A model generated the notes under the pieces. That model was not told the origin of the DNA, made no database searches, and saw only the letters and a program-made list of their open reading frames with translations. From Palleronia abyssalis (GTDB lineage Bacteria; Pseudomonadota; Alphaproteobacteria; Rhodobacterales; Rhodobacteraceae): 64,000 nt of DNA. Where the stretch lies: contig NZ_ONZF01000002.1 of NCBI RefSeq assembly GCF_900302445.1, positions 124,001-188,000 of the forward strand, given 5' to 3'. The translations under genes and the position numbers were made by a program. The first letter of the stretch is position 1. The number at the start of each line of letters is the position of its first letter. Positions 9,763 to 17,234 of this stretch are shown here, one piece after another.

Positions 9763-9850
9763 TGCCCGACGATGACGGTACAGGTGCGGGACGGGGGGCG
9801 GACGCATGCGGGACGGCGGCAGGACACTTGCGGGACGGGCGCCGCCCGCC
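9763..9850 (+). repeat. 22-bp tandem repeats upstream of smpB
   Basis: Three perfect copies of TGCGGGACGG begin at 9785, 9807 and 9829, exactly 22 bp (about two helical turns) apart. A fourth, degenerate copy (TGCCCGACGA, 7 of 10 matches) sits one further period upstream at 9763. The array ends 13 bases before the smpB ATG, so it overlaps the smpB leader. Its role is unknown: possible protein-binding array or transcript structure. Confidence 0.75.
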
Positions 9851-9863
9851 TATCTCGGCTCTC

Positions 9864-10337
9864 ATGGCCAAACCCAAGGACAACCCGAACTACAAGGTGA
9901 TCGCCGAGAACCGGCGGGCGCGGTACGACTATGCGATCGACGACGACCTCGAATGCGGGATCCAGCTTCACGGGTCCGAGGTGAAGTCGCTACGCCGCGG
10001 TCAATCGAACATTGCCGAAAGCTATGCGACCGTGGACGAGAGCGAGCTGTGGCTGGTCAACAGCTACATTGCCCCTCTCGATCAGGCGATGTTCGGGCAC
10101 GAGGACCGGCGGCGCCGCAAGCTGCTGGTCAATCGCAAGGAACTCGCCAAACTCTGGTCCGAGACACAGCGCAAGGGGATGACCCTCGTGCCGCTGGTTT
10201 TGTATTTCAATCATCGCGGCATCGCGAAGCTGAAGATCGGGATCGCCAAAGGCAAGAAAGCCCCCGACAAGCGCGCGACCGAGGCCAAGCGGGACTGGCA
10301 ACGCCAGAAACAGCGCCTTCTGAAGGAACACGGATAA
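9864..10337 (+). CDS. smpB: SsrA-binding protein SmpB
   Basis: Binds tmRNA and delivers it to stalled ribosomes for trans-translation. The 157-residue sequence has the family N-terminus ([15 protein letters not shown]), the [16 protein letters not shown] motif, and the basic C-terminal tail with [17 protein letters not shown] that enters the mRNA channel. The ATG at 9864 gives the standard length; the ORF is open further upstream through the 22-bp repeats without family resemblance. No ssrA gene was recognised nearby. Confidence 0.97.
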   Translation: MAKPKDNPNYKVIAENRRARYDYAIDDDLECGIQLHGSEVKSLRRGQSNIAESYATVDESELWLVNSYIAPLDQAMFGHEDRRRRKLLVNRKELAKLWSETQRKGMTLVPLVLYFNHRGIAKLKIGIAKGKKAPDKRATEAKRDWQRQKQRLLKEHG

Positions 10338-10461
10338 GGTCCCGGGGCCGTTTTACGCAACCTTGCTGCGGTAGCGGCTCGAAAGCCTTCGGGTTATTGC
10401 GTTTCGCACGTCTGCGACTTGCGGCATTCGGATGGCTTGGCTAACCCCTGTCGAGGAAGAA

Positions 10462-11334
10462 ATGACCGAAGGTCCGGCCATGCACGACGATCCGAAGACG
10501 TTGGTATCCACCGACTGGCTTGCCCAGCATCTGAACGACCCCGACCTGCGCGTCCTGGACGCCTCGTGGCACATGCCCGACGCGGGCCGCGATCCGAAGG
10601 CGGAATACGACACCGCCCACATTCCCGGCGCCCGCTTCTTCGATATCGACGAGATCAGCGATCAGCGTTCAGACCTGCCGCACATGGCGCCCCCGGCCGA
10701 AAAATTCATGAGCCGAATGCGCGCCATGGGCATCGGCGACGGGCATCAGGTGGTGGTCTATGACAGCACCGGCGTCTTTTCCGCCCCCAGGGTGTGGTGG
10801 CTGTTCAAACTGATGGGCAAGACCGACGTCGCTGTCCTGGATGGCGGTCTGCCGAAGTGGCAGGCCGAGGGCCGCCCGGTCGAAGATTTGCCGCCTGTCA
10901 TCCGCGACCGCCACATGACCGTCAGCCGCCGCAACGACCTGGTGCGCGACGTCACGCAGGTGGCCGAGGCCTCAAAGCTGGGGACGCCGCAACTTCTGGA
11001 CGCGCGCGCCGCGAACCGCTTTGCCGGAGAGGCGGCGGAGCCCCGGGCCGGTCTGCGTGCCGGCCATATCCCCAACGCGAAGAACCTGCCCTTCGGCCAG
11101 CTTCTGAACGATGACGGCACGATGAAGGACGAGACGTCGCTGAAGGCCGCGTTCGAGGCGGCCGGGATCGACCTGTCGCGTCCGGTCGTGACCACCTGCG
11201 GGTCCGGCATCACGGCTGCGGTTCTGGCGTTGGGACTGGCGCGGATCGGTCACGACGACTGGTCGCTCTATGACGGATCATGGACCGAGTGGGGCGCCTA
11301 TGGCGACCTGCCGGTCGCAACGGGAGACGCCTGA
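10462..11334 (+). CDS. sseA: 3-mercaptopyruvate sulfurtransferase (tandem rhodanese)
   Basis: Transfers sulfur from 3-mercaptopyruvate to thiol acceptors or cyanide. It has two rhodanese domains: an inactive N-terminal one (about 5-135) and a catalytic C-terminal one with the active cysteine in TTCGSGIT (Cys246 of this model), the CGSG(I/V)T loop that marks MST rather than thiosulfate sulfurtransferase. GAGGAAGAA just before the ATG at 10462 supports this start; an ATG six codons later is an alternative. Its stop overlaps the aminotransferase start (TGATG), so the two are coupled, consistent with cysteine/mercaptopyruvate metabolism. Confidence 0.93.
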   Translation: MTEGPAMHDDPKTLVSTDWLAQHLNDPDLRVLDASWHMPDAGRDPKAEYDTAHIPGARFFDIDEISDQRSDLPHMAPPAEKFMSRMRAMGIGDGHQVVVYDSTGVFSAPRVWWLFKLMGKTDVAVLDGGLPKWQAEGRPVEDLPPVIRDRHMTVSRRNDLVRDVTQVAEASKLGTPQLLDARAANRFAGEAAEPRAGLRAGHIPNAKNLPFGQLLNDDGTMKDETSLKAAFEAAGIDLSRPVVTTCGSGITAAVLALGLARIGHDDWSLYDGSWTEWGAYGDLPVATGDA

Positions 11335-12515
11335 TGCTTAGCAATCTGAAGGACCAACCGGCGGACAAGATCCTCACGCTGATGCAAAGCTTCCGCGAGG
11401 ATCCGCGCGACGAAAAGCTCGACCTCGGCGTCGGCGTCTACAAGGACGCGTCCGGCCACACGCCGATCATGTCGGCCGTGAAGAAGGCCGAGGCTTGGCT
11501 TCTGGAGAGCGAGACGACCAAGAGCTATACCGGTCTGGCTGGCGATCCGGCCTATGCCGCGGCGATGCGCTCGCTGGTGCTGGCCGACAGCGTCGCGGCC
11601 GACCGCGTCGCCGCCATCGCCACGCCCGGCGGCACCGGTGCGTTCCGGCAGGGCGTCGACCTGATCCGCACCGCCAGTCCCGAGGCCACCGTCTGGGTCA
11701 GCGCGCCGACATGGCCGAACCACCTGTCCATCCTGAAGACCACGGGCACGCCCTTCGTCGAATACCGGTATTTCGACGCTTCGACCGGTCATGTGGATTT
11801 CGACGGCATGATCGCCGATCTGGACAGCGCAAAAGAGGGCGATGTCGTCCTGCTGCACGGCTGCTGCCATAACCCCACGGGCGCGAACCTGACTGACGAT
11901 CAGTGGCGCCAAGTGGCCGACCTGCTGCTGCGCAAGAAGCTGGTTCCGATGGTCGACCTCGCCTATCAGGGCTTCGGTGACGGCTTGGACGCGGATGCCC
12001 AAGGCACGCGCATTCTGGCCGAAACACAGCCGGAGATGCTGATCGGGGCCTCCTGCTCGAAGAATTTCGGCATTTACCGCGAGCGGACGGGGATCCTGTT
12101 TGCCATCGGCGATGCGGCGCAGACGAAGACCGTCCAAGGCAACCTCAATCATCTGAACCGGCAGAACTATTCGTTCCCGCCGGATCACGGTGCACGCCTT
12201 GTGTCCACGATTCTGACGGACGATGCGCTGCGTGCCGAATGGCAGGCCGAGCTTGAGGGGATGCGCACCGGGATGCTGGACCTGCGCCAGCAACTGGCCG
12301 ATGAGCTGCGGCAGCGCACGAACTCGGACCGCTTCGACTTCATCGCGCAGCATCGCGGCATGTTCTCTCGCTTGGGCGTCGATGCCGACAAGGTCGAGAC
12401 GATGCGCCGCGATCACGGCGTCTACATGGTCGGTGACAGCCGCATGAACATCGCCGGCCTGAACGCCGATACAGTGCCGATCCTGGCCGCGGCCATCGCC
12501 AAGACCTGCGGTTGA
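11334..12515 (+). CDS. Aspartate/aromatic aminotransferase (class I, TyrB/AspC type)
   Basis: A PLP-dependent fold-type I aminotransferase of 393 residues. Visible are the N-terminal DLGVGVYKD motif, the HGCCHNPTGANLT loop that holds the cofactor, the Schiff-base Lys243 in SCSKNFGIYRERTG, and the C-terminal MNIAGLN segment. These place it in the AspC/TyrB subfamily. Coupling to the mercaptopyruvate sulfurtransferase suggests a role in making 3-mercaptopyruvate from cysteine, an inference from context. Substrate choice between aspartate and aromatic amino acids cannot be read from the sequence. Confidence 0.93.
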   Translation: MLSNLKDQPADKILTLMQSFREDPRDEKLDLGVGVYKDASGHTPIMSAVKKAEAWLLESETTKSYTGLAGDPAYAAAMRSLVLADSVAADRVAAIATPGGTGAFRQGVDLIRTASPEATVWVSAPTWPNHLSILKTTGTPFVEYRYFDASTGHVDFDGMIADLDSAKEGDVVLLHGCCHNPTGANLTDDQWRQVADLLLRKKLVPMVDLAYQGFGDGLDADAQGTRILAETQPEMLIGASCSKNFGIYRERTGILFAIGDAAQTKTVQGNLNHLNRQNYSFPPDHGARLVSTILTDDALRAEWQAELEGMRTGMLDLRQQLADELRQRTNSDRFDFIAQHRGMFSRLGVDADKVETMRRDHGVYMVGDSRMNIAGLNADTVPILAAAIAKTCG

Positions 12516-12554
12516 TCTACCCTCCTTCCCGGACACAACCGGGAAGGAGACACC

Positions 12555-12935
12555 ATGGACACCGAACAGATCGACACCGGCACCTTCGAACGCTGGACCC
12601 CTGGCGAGGTCGAAGGCGCGCTGGAACGGAACGAGATCGTCGTGATCGACGTCCGCTCGCCCCAGGAATACGCGACCGAGCATATCGAGGGCGCGCTTCT
12701 GATGCCGATGCCCTTCTTCCGTGCCGACCATTTGCCCACGCAGGACGGCAAGCGCCTCGTCTTCCACTGCGCCGGCGGTCTTCGGTCCGAGCGTATGGCC
12801 AAGATCGCCTCGAACGCCGGTTACGACCCCATTGCGCATCTGGAAGGCGGGTTCACCGCGTGGAAGGCCGCGAAGAAACCGTATATCGGAACCGACTTCA
12901 TGTCGGGCGCGCCGAAGAAAGTCACACCTGATTGA
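12555..12935 (+). CDS. Single-domain rhodanese
   Basis: A 126-residue rhodanese with the family elements VVIDVRSPQEYATEHIEGA and the active-site loop HCAGGLRSERM (Cys72). It could carry persulfide sulfur for sseA-linked metabolism, but partner and substrate are unknown. GGGAAGGAGA precedes the ATG. It lies 39 bases after the aminotransferase and is followed directly by a strong terminator, so it probably closes an sseA-aminotransferase-rhodanese operon. Confidence 0.9.
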   Translation: MDTEQIDTGTFERWTPGEVEGALERNEIVVIDVRSPQEYATEHIEGALLMPMPFFRADHLPTQDGKRLVFHCAGGLRSERMAKIASNAGYDPIAHLEGGFTAWKAAKKPYIGTDFMSGAPKKVTPD

Positions 12936-12946
12936 CATAAAAAAAA

Positions 12947-12970
12947 GGCCCGGATCAATCGATCCGGGCC
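12947..12970. terminator. Bidirectional intrinsic terminator
   Basis: Perfect 10-bp stem GGCCCGGATC / GATCCGGGCC with a 4-base loop. It is preceded by a run of A (a U-tract for minus-strand transcripts ending after amtB) and followed by a T-rich stretch for the plus strand. It separates the convergent rhodanese and amtB genes. Confidence 0.9.
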
Positions 12971-13025
12971 TTCCCTTCTCGCAGGGCAGGCAGGGGAGGA
13001 GGTCCACCGGCCCCGCGATGACTGG

Positions 13026-14360
13026 TCAGCCCTTGCCGAAGTCGGGATAGGCTTCCATCCCCAGCTCGGCCATGTCGAGGCCCATGACTTCGGCTTCCTC
13101 GCTGACGCGGATCCCGCCGGCGGCCTTCAAGATCAGCCAGACGACAAGGCTGACGACGAAGACAAAGGCACCAATGGCCACGACGCCGATGATCTGCGTG
13201 ATGAACGAGGTTCCATCGTTCGACAGCGGCACGGCGAGGGTGCCCCAGATGCCGGCCAGAAGGTGAACCGGGATGGCACCGACGACGTCGTCGATCTTCA
13301 TCTTATCCAGCATCGGCACGGTGAAGACCACGATCACGCCACCGATGGCACCGATCAGGGTCGCCCCGCCCAGCGTGGGCATCAGCGGCTCGGCGGTGAT
13401 CGACACCAGACCGGCCAGCGCGCCGTTCAGCACCATGGTCAGGTCAGGCTTCTTGTACATGATCTGCGTCAGGATCAGCGCCGCGATGGCACCACCGGCC
13501 GCGGCCGTGTTGGTGTTGGCAAAGATGCGGCCCACGTCGGTGATGTCGCCCACGGTGCCCGCCGCAAGCTGCGAGCCGCCATTGAAGCCAAACCAGCCCA
13601 GCCACAGGATGAACGTACCCAGGGTGGCAAGGGCAAGGTTCGAACCCGGCATCGGGATCGACCGGCCGTCCTTGTACCGCCCGATCCGCGGACCCAGGAC
13701 GATGGCACCGGCCAGCGCCGCAAACCCGCCAGCGGCATGCACCAGGGTCGAACCGGCGAAGTCAGAAAAGCCCATTTCCGACAACCAGCCGCCGCCCCAC
13801 TGCCAAGACGCCTCGATCGGATAGATGAAGCCGGTCAGGACGACGACGAAGATCAGGAACGGCCATAGCTTGATGCGCTCGGCCAAGGTGCCCGACACGA
13901 TCGATGCGGTGGTGGCGCAGAACATCAGCTGGAAGAAGAAGTCGGACGCGACCGATGCATAGTCCAGCGCTGCGGCGTCTGCCGCCAGGCCCACAGGCTC
14001 AAGCGATGTCGGCAGGATCAGGATGCCGACCCAGCCAGGCACGATCCACCCATCGCCGGGATACATCAAGTTGAAGCCCACGAGGTAGTACATCACCGCC
14101 GCGATCGAGAAGAGCGCGATATTCTTCGTCAGCTGCATCGTGACGTTCTTGGACCGGACAAGCCCGGCTTCGAGCATGGCAAAGCCCGCCGCCATCCAGA
14201 ACACCAGGAAGCCGCCCACGAGGAACAGCAGCGTCGTCATGATATAGGGGCCGATCTGGTCGAACCCGGGCGCGGCGGCTTCAGTCGCCTCCTGCGCGAC
14301 GGCAGCTACGGGAAAGACCCCCAGCGCGGCCGTTGTAAGAATGCGAGTCATCAGTTTCAT
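13026..14360 (-). CDS. amtB: Ammonium transporter
   Basis: Inner-membrane Amt channel (444 residues) with an N-terminal signal peptide (MKLMTRILTTAALGVFPVAAVA) and about eleven transmembrane helices. The twin-histidine pore is present: one in STLVHAAGGFAALAGA and one in IPVHLLAGIWGTLAVPL. The C-terminus MGLDMAELGMEAYPDFGKG is the cytoplasmic tail contacted by GlnK. AGGA before the ATG supports the start. It lies 27 bases downstream of glnK in the canonical glnK-amtB operon. Confidence 0.96.
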   Translation of the reverse strand: MKLMTRILTTAALGVFPVAAVAQEATEAAAPGFDQIGPYIMTTLLFLVGGFLVFWMAAGFAMLEAGLVRSKNVTMQLTKNIALFSIAAVMYYLVGFNLMYPGDGWIVPGWVGILILPTSLEPVGLAADAAALDYASVASDFFFQLMFCATTASIVSGTLAERIKLWPFLIFVVVLTGFIYPIEASWQWGGGWLSEMGFSDFAGSTLVHAAGGFAALAGAIVLGPRIGRYKDGRSIPMPGSNLALATLGTFILWLGWFGFNGGSQLAAGTVGDITDVGRIFANTNTAAAGGAIAALILTQIMYKKPDLTMVLNGALAGLVSITAEPLMPTLGGATLIGAIGGVIVVFTVPMLDKMKIDDVVGAIPVHLLAGIWGTLAVPLSNDGTSFITQIIGVVAIGAFVFVVSLVVWLILKAAGGIRVSEEAEVMGLDMAELGMEAYPDFGKG

Positions 14361-14387
14361 CTTGTCTGGTTTCCTGTCCCTGTGGTC

Positions 14388-14726
14388 TCAGATCGCGTCG
14401 GCGTCGATTTCGCCCGTCCGGACGCGCGTGGCGCTGGCGACATCAAGAACGAAGACTTTCCCGTCGCCGATCTTGTCGGTCCTTGCGGTCTTCACGATCG
14501 TCTCGACCACCTGGTCGGCCATGTCCGACGAGACCACGATCTCTAGCTTGATCTTCGGCACGAAGTTCACGGCGTATTCGGCGCCGCGGTAGATTTCGGT
14601 GTGGCCGGATTGCGAGCCGAATCCCTTGATCTCGGTGACCATCATTCCGCGCACGCCGATGGAGGTCAGCGCTTCGCGCACCTCCTCGAGCTTGAACGGC
14701 TTGATCGCTGCGATGATGAGTTTCAC
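14388..14726 (-). CDS. glnK: Nitrogen regulatory protein P-II (GlnK/GlnB)
   Basis: A 112-residue PII signal protein that reports 2-oxoglutarate and energy status and, paired with amtB, blocks the channel when nitrogen is sufficient. The T-loop is intact, with the uridylylation site Tyr51 in GHTEIYRGAEYAVNF, and the C-terminal GDGKVFVLDVASATRVRTGE segment matches the family. The start is a GTG (VKLIIAAIKPFKL) preceded by AGGAAC; longer in-frame ORF sequence upstream has no PII similarity. The linkage to amtB favours GlnK over GlnB. Confidence 0.95.
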   Translation of the reverse strand: MKLIIAAIKPFKLEEVREALTSIGVRGMMVTEIKGFGSQSGHTEIYRGAEYAVNFVPKIKLEIVVSSDMADQVVETIVKTARTDKIGDGKVFVLDVASATRVRTGEIDADAI

Positions 14727-14848
14727 GTTCCTATCCCTTGTCCCGTTTGCTGGACCGGCCCGCACGGGACCTTGGGCTTGAAACAGCCGATGGAATGCCC
14801 TGATAACAAGCAAACCGGGCCCCCATTCGCGCTTGGCTCGCCATCTTT

Positions 14849-14865
14849 TGCACAATTTATGCGCA
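14849..14865. promoter_or_regulatory. NtrC-like operator and adjacent palindrome
   Basis: TGCACA-ATTTA-TGCGCA resembles the NtrC dyad TGCACC-N5-GGTGCA, with one good and one weaker half-site. It lies about 120 bases upstream of the glnK GTG. Four bases further on is a perfect 12-bp palindrome, TCGCAATTGCGA (14869-14880). The location between divergent glnK and the PBP gene fits nitrogen control of glnK-amtB. I found no clear sigma-54 element. Confidence 0.4.
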
Positions 14866-14993
14866 TTTTCGCAATTGCGATTACTTTATGGGCAATTATG
14901 AATCGCTGACAATCTTGTAAGCATGGTTCTCTGTCGCCACGTCGCCCTGTATGGTCTGCCGCAGAGCAGAATGAACCGGACGGGAACACGTCG

Positions 14994-17225
14994 ATGGCAC
15001 GATCCTCGCTCGTGGCGCCAAAACGCGCCACGAAGAAGGCCAAGGGGCGCAAGGGCCCCCCGCCGAAGCAGCACGCCGCCCGTAAGCGTACGACGTCGCG
15101 CCCCCGCAGGCCGCGGGGCCTGCTGGGATGGCTTGCGCTTCCGTTCCTGTGGCTGTTCCGGCTGACCTTCCGCCTTGCCTGGCGCGGTGCCCTGGTGATG
15201 GTGCTGATCCTCGGGCTGGCGGTCGGGTACGTCTACACCACCCTGCCGGCGGTTACCGCCCTTCTGGACGGTCGCGCGCGTGGGTCGGTCACGATGCTGG
15301 ACCGGTACGGCGAGGTGTTCGCGTGGCGCGGTGAACAGTTCGGGGGGCAGATCTCCTCGACGACGGTATCGCCCTATCTCGGCGACGCGATCGTCGCGAC
15401 CGAGGACCGGCGCTTCTATATGCATCCCGGCGTCGATCCCATTGGCATCGCCAGCGCGGTTAAGATCAACCTTGCCGAAGGCCGCGGCCCCCTGTCCGGT
15501 CATGGCGGCTCCACCATCACGCAGCAGACCGCCAAGCTTCTGTGCCTTGGCACCCCCTACGATCCCGACGTGTGGGAGAACGAAACCGCCTACGAATCCG
15601 ATTGCCGCGAGACCTCCCTTTGGCGGAAAGTGCGCGAAGCCGTTTATGCAATGGCGATGGAGGTCAAATATACCAAGGCCGAGATCCTGACGATATACAT
15701 GAACCGCGCTTTCCTTGGCGCCGGATCGCGTGGGTTCGAGGCCGCCGCCCAGCGCTATTTCGGCAAGTCCGCGAACGAGGTCGACCCGGCCGAGGCCGCA
15801 ATGCTCGCCGGTCTTCTGGTCGCCCCTACCCGCTATGCCCCGACGGCCGATCTGGAACGCAGCCAGAACCGCGCCGACGTGGTCATAAACCTTATGGAAC
15901 AGCAGGACTATCTGACCGCGGCCGAGGCGCAGTTCGCACGCGACAACCCTGCCCGCCTGTCGGCGGCCGCCGAAGCCCGCGCGGGTGGCTATTTCGCCGA
16001 CTGGGTCATGTCCGCCGGGCCGGATTTCCTGACTCGGAAGACGACCGAAGACGTCATCATCCGCACGACCTTCGACCCCCGCATCCAGACCGCGGCCGAA
16101 CAGGCCCTGGCCGAGGTGTTCCGCACCAAGGTCAGCGAAGGATCGAAGGCGCAATCGGCCGTCGTCGTCATGTCTTCGGACGGGGCGGTGCGGGCGATGG
16201 TCGGCGGGCGTAAGTTCAAAGGCGTGGCGGGGCAGTTCAACCGCGCGATCCAGGCCAAGCGCCAGACCGGATCGGCCTTCAAGCCCTTCATCTACGCCGC
16301 CGCATTGAATCAGGGGTACACCCCGAACGACACGGTCACGGACGAGCCGCTGACCATCAACATCCCCGGCTCTGGCCCGTGGTCGCCCGAGAATTACGAC
16401 CGCAAGTTCCGCGGCCCGGTGACGCTGACACAAGCGCTGGAGAATTCGCTGAACATCCCTGCGGTGAAAGTCAGCGAAGGCGTTGGCCGCGACACCGTCC
16501 GCGAGATCGCGGAAGGCTTCGGGATCGACTCGGACCTTGCGGCCGGACCATCGCTGGCGTTGGGCGTGTCGGAATCGACCCTGATCGAGATGACGGGCGC
16601 CTATGCCGGCATCCTGAACGGCGGCAGCGCTGTCGAACCCTACGGCATCCTGGAACTGCGGATGCAGGGCGATGACGAGGTTCTGATTGGGCAGGACGGC
16701 GGGCTGGGGGATCGCGTGATCTCGCAGGATGCGGCCGAACAGCTTGTGTACATGATGAACAAGGTGATCGAGGAAGGTACTGGAACCCGCGCCCGGTTGG
16801 GCGACCGGCCCGCCGCGGGCAAGACCGGCACGACCCAGGCCGCGCGCGACGCATGGTTCCTGGGCTTCACCGCCGATTACGTGGGTGGCGTATGGATGGG
16901 CTATGACGACAACACGCCCCTGACCGGTGTCACCGGCGGCGGACTTCCCGCCGAGATCTGGCACGAGGTGATGACCCGCGTGCATGAGGGCCTACCGGTT
17001 CATCCGCTTCCCATGCGGACGCCGGCGCCTGCCGCGGTCCAGACGGCCGATACCCAAGGAGAATCCGTCCCGGTCTATGATGGTACGGTTCCGGAATATG
17101 ACGGCACCGTCGCGCGGTCGGAAAACGACCGCCTGATCGGGCGCGTTCCCGAACAGCAAGGGTCGGGCAACGTGGCCGAGCAGATCATCAACGACGTGCT
17201 GGGGACGATCTTCGGCCGGAATTGA
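14994..17225 (+). CDS. Class A penicillin-binding protein (transglycosylase/transpeptidase, PBP1-type)
   Basis: A bifunctional peptidoglycan synthase of 743 residues. A basic cytoplasmic tail (1-45) precedes a transmembrane helix at about 47-82. The glycosyltransferase-51 domain has the catalytic Glu137 in ATEDRRFYMHPGVDP. The transpeptidase domain has all three motifs: S-x-x-K (Ser427/Lys430), SLN (485-487) and KTGT (from Lys610). The C-terminus has two near-identical short repeats (PVYDGTVP / PEYDGTVA) in a proline-rich tail. It ends nine bases before the convergent end of dnaE2. Confidence 0.95.
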   Translation: MARSSLVAPKRATKKAKGRKGPPPKQHAARKRTTSRPRRPRGLLGWLALPFLWLFRLTFRLAWRGALVMVLILGLAVGYVYTTLPAVTALLDGRARGSVTMLDRYGEVFAWRGEQFGGQISSTTVSPYLGDAIVATEDRRFYMHPGVDPIGIASAVKINLAEGRGPLSGHGGSTITQQTAKLLCLGTPYDPDVWENETAYESDCRETSLWRKVREAVYAMAMEVKYTKAEILTIYMNRAFLGAGSRGFEAAAQRYFGKSANEVDPAEAAMLAGLLVAPTRYAPTADLERSQNRADVVINLMEQQDYLTAAEAQFARDNPARLSAAAEARAGGYFADWVMSAGPDFLTRKTTEDVIIRTTFDPRIQTAAEQALAEVFRTKVSEGSKAQSAVVVMSSDGAVRAMVGGRKFKGVAGQFNRAIQAKRQTGSAFKPFIYAAALNQGYTPNDTVTDEPLTINIPGSGPWSPENYDRKFRGPVTLTQALENSLNIPAVKVSEGVGRDTVREIAEGFGIDSDLAAGPSLALGVSESTLIEMTGAYAGILNGGSAVEPYGILELRMQGDDEVLIGQDGGLGDRVISQDAAEQLVYMMNKVIEEGTGTRARLGDRPAAGKTGTTQAARDAWFLGFTADYVGGVWMGYDDNTPLTGVTGGGLPAEIWHEVMTRVHEGLPVHPLPMRTPAPAAVQTADTQGESVPVYDGTVPEYDGTVARSENDRLIGRVPEQQGSGNVAEQIINDVLGTIFGRN

Positions 17226-17234
17226 GGGCGGCCT

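Noticed and set aside
9763-9850. CRISPR array
   Set aside because: The conserved part is only 10 bp, the period is 22 bp, and there is no spacer/repeat pattern of the required length and no cas gene.
11298-13007. 569-codon minus-strand frame opposite the aminotransferase and rhodanese
   Set aside because: It crosses two convincing genes and the bidirectional terminator, and shows no motif of its own.
14886-16985. 699-codon open frame on the minus strand opposite the PBP gene
   Set aside because: It is a GC-driven antisense frame. The plus-strand protein has every catalytic motif of a class A PBP.
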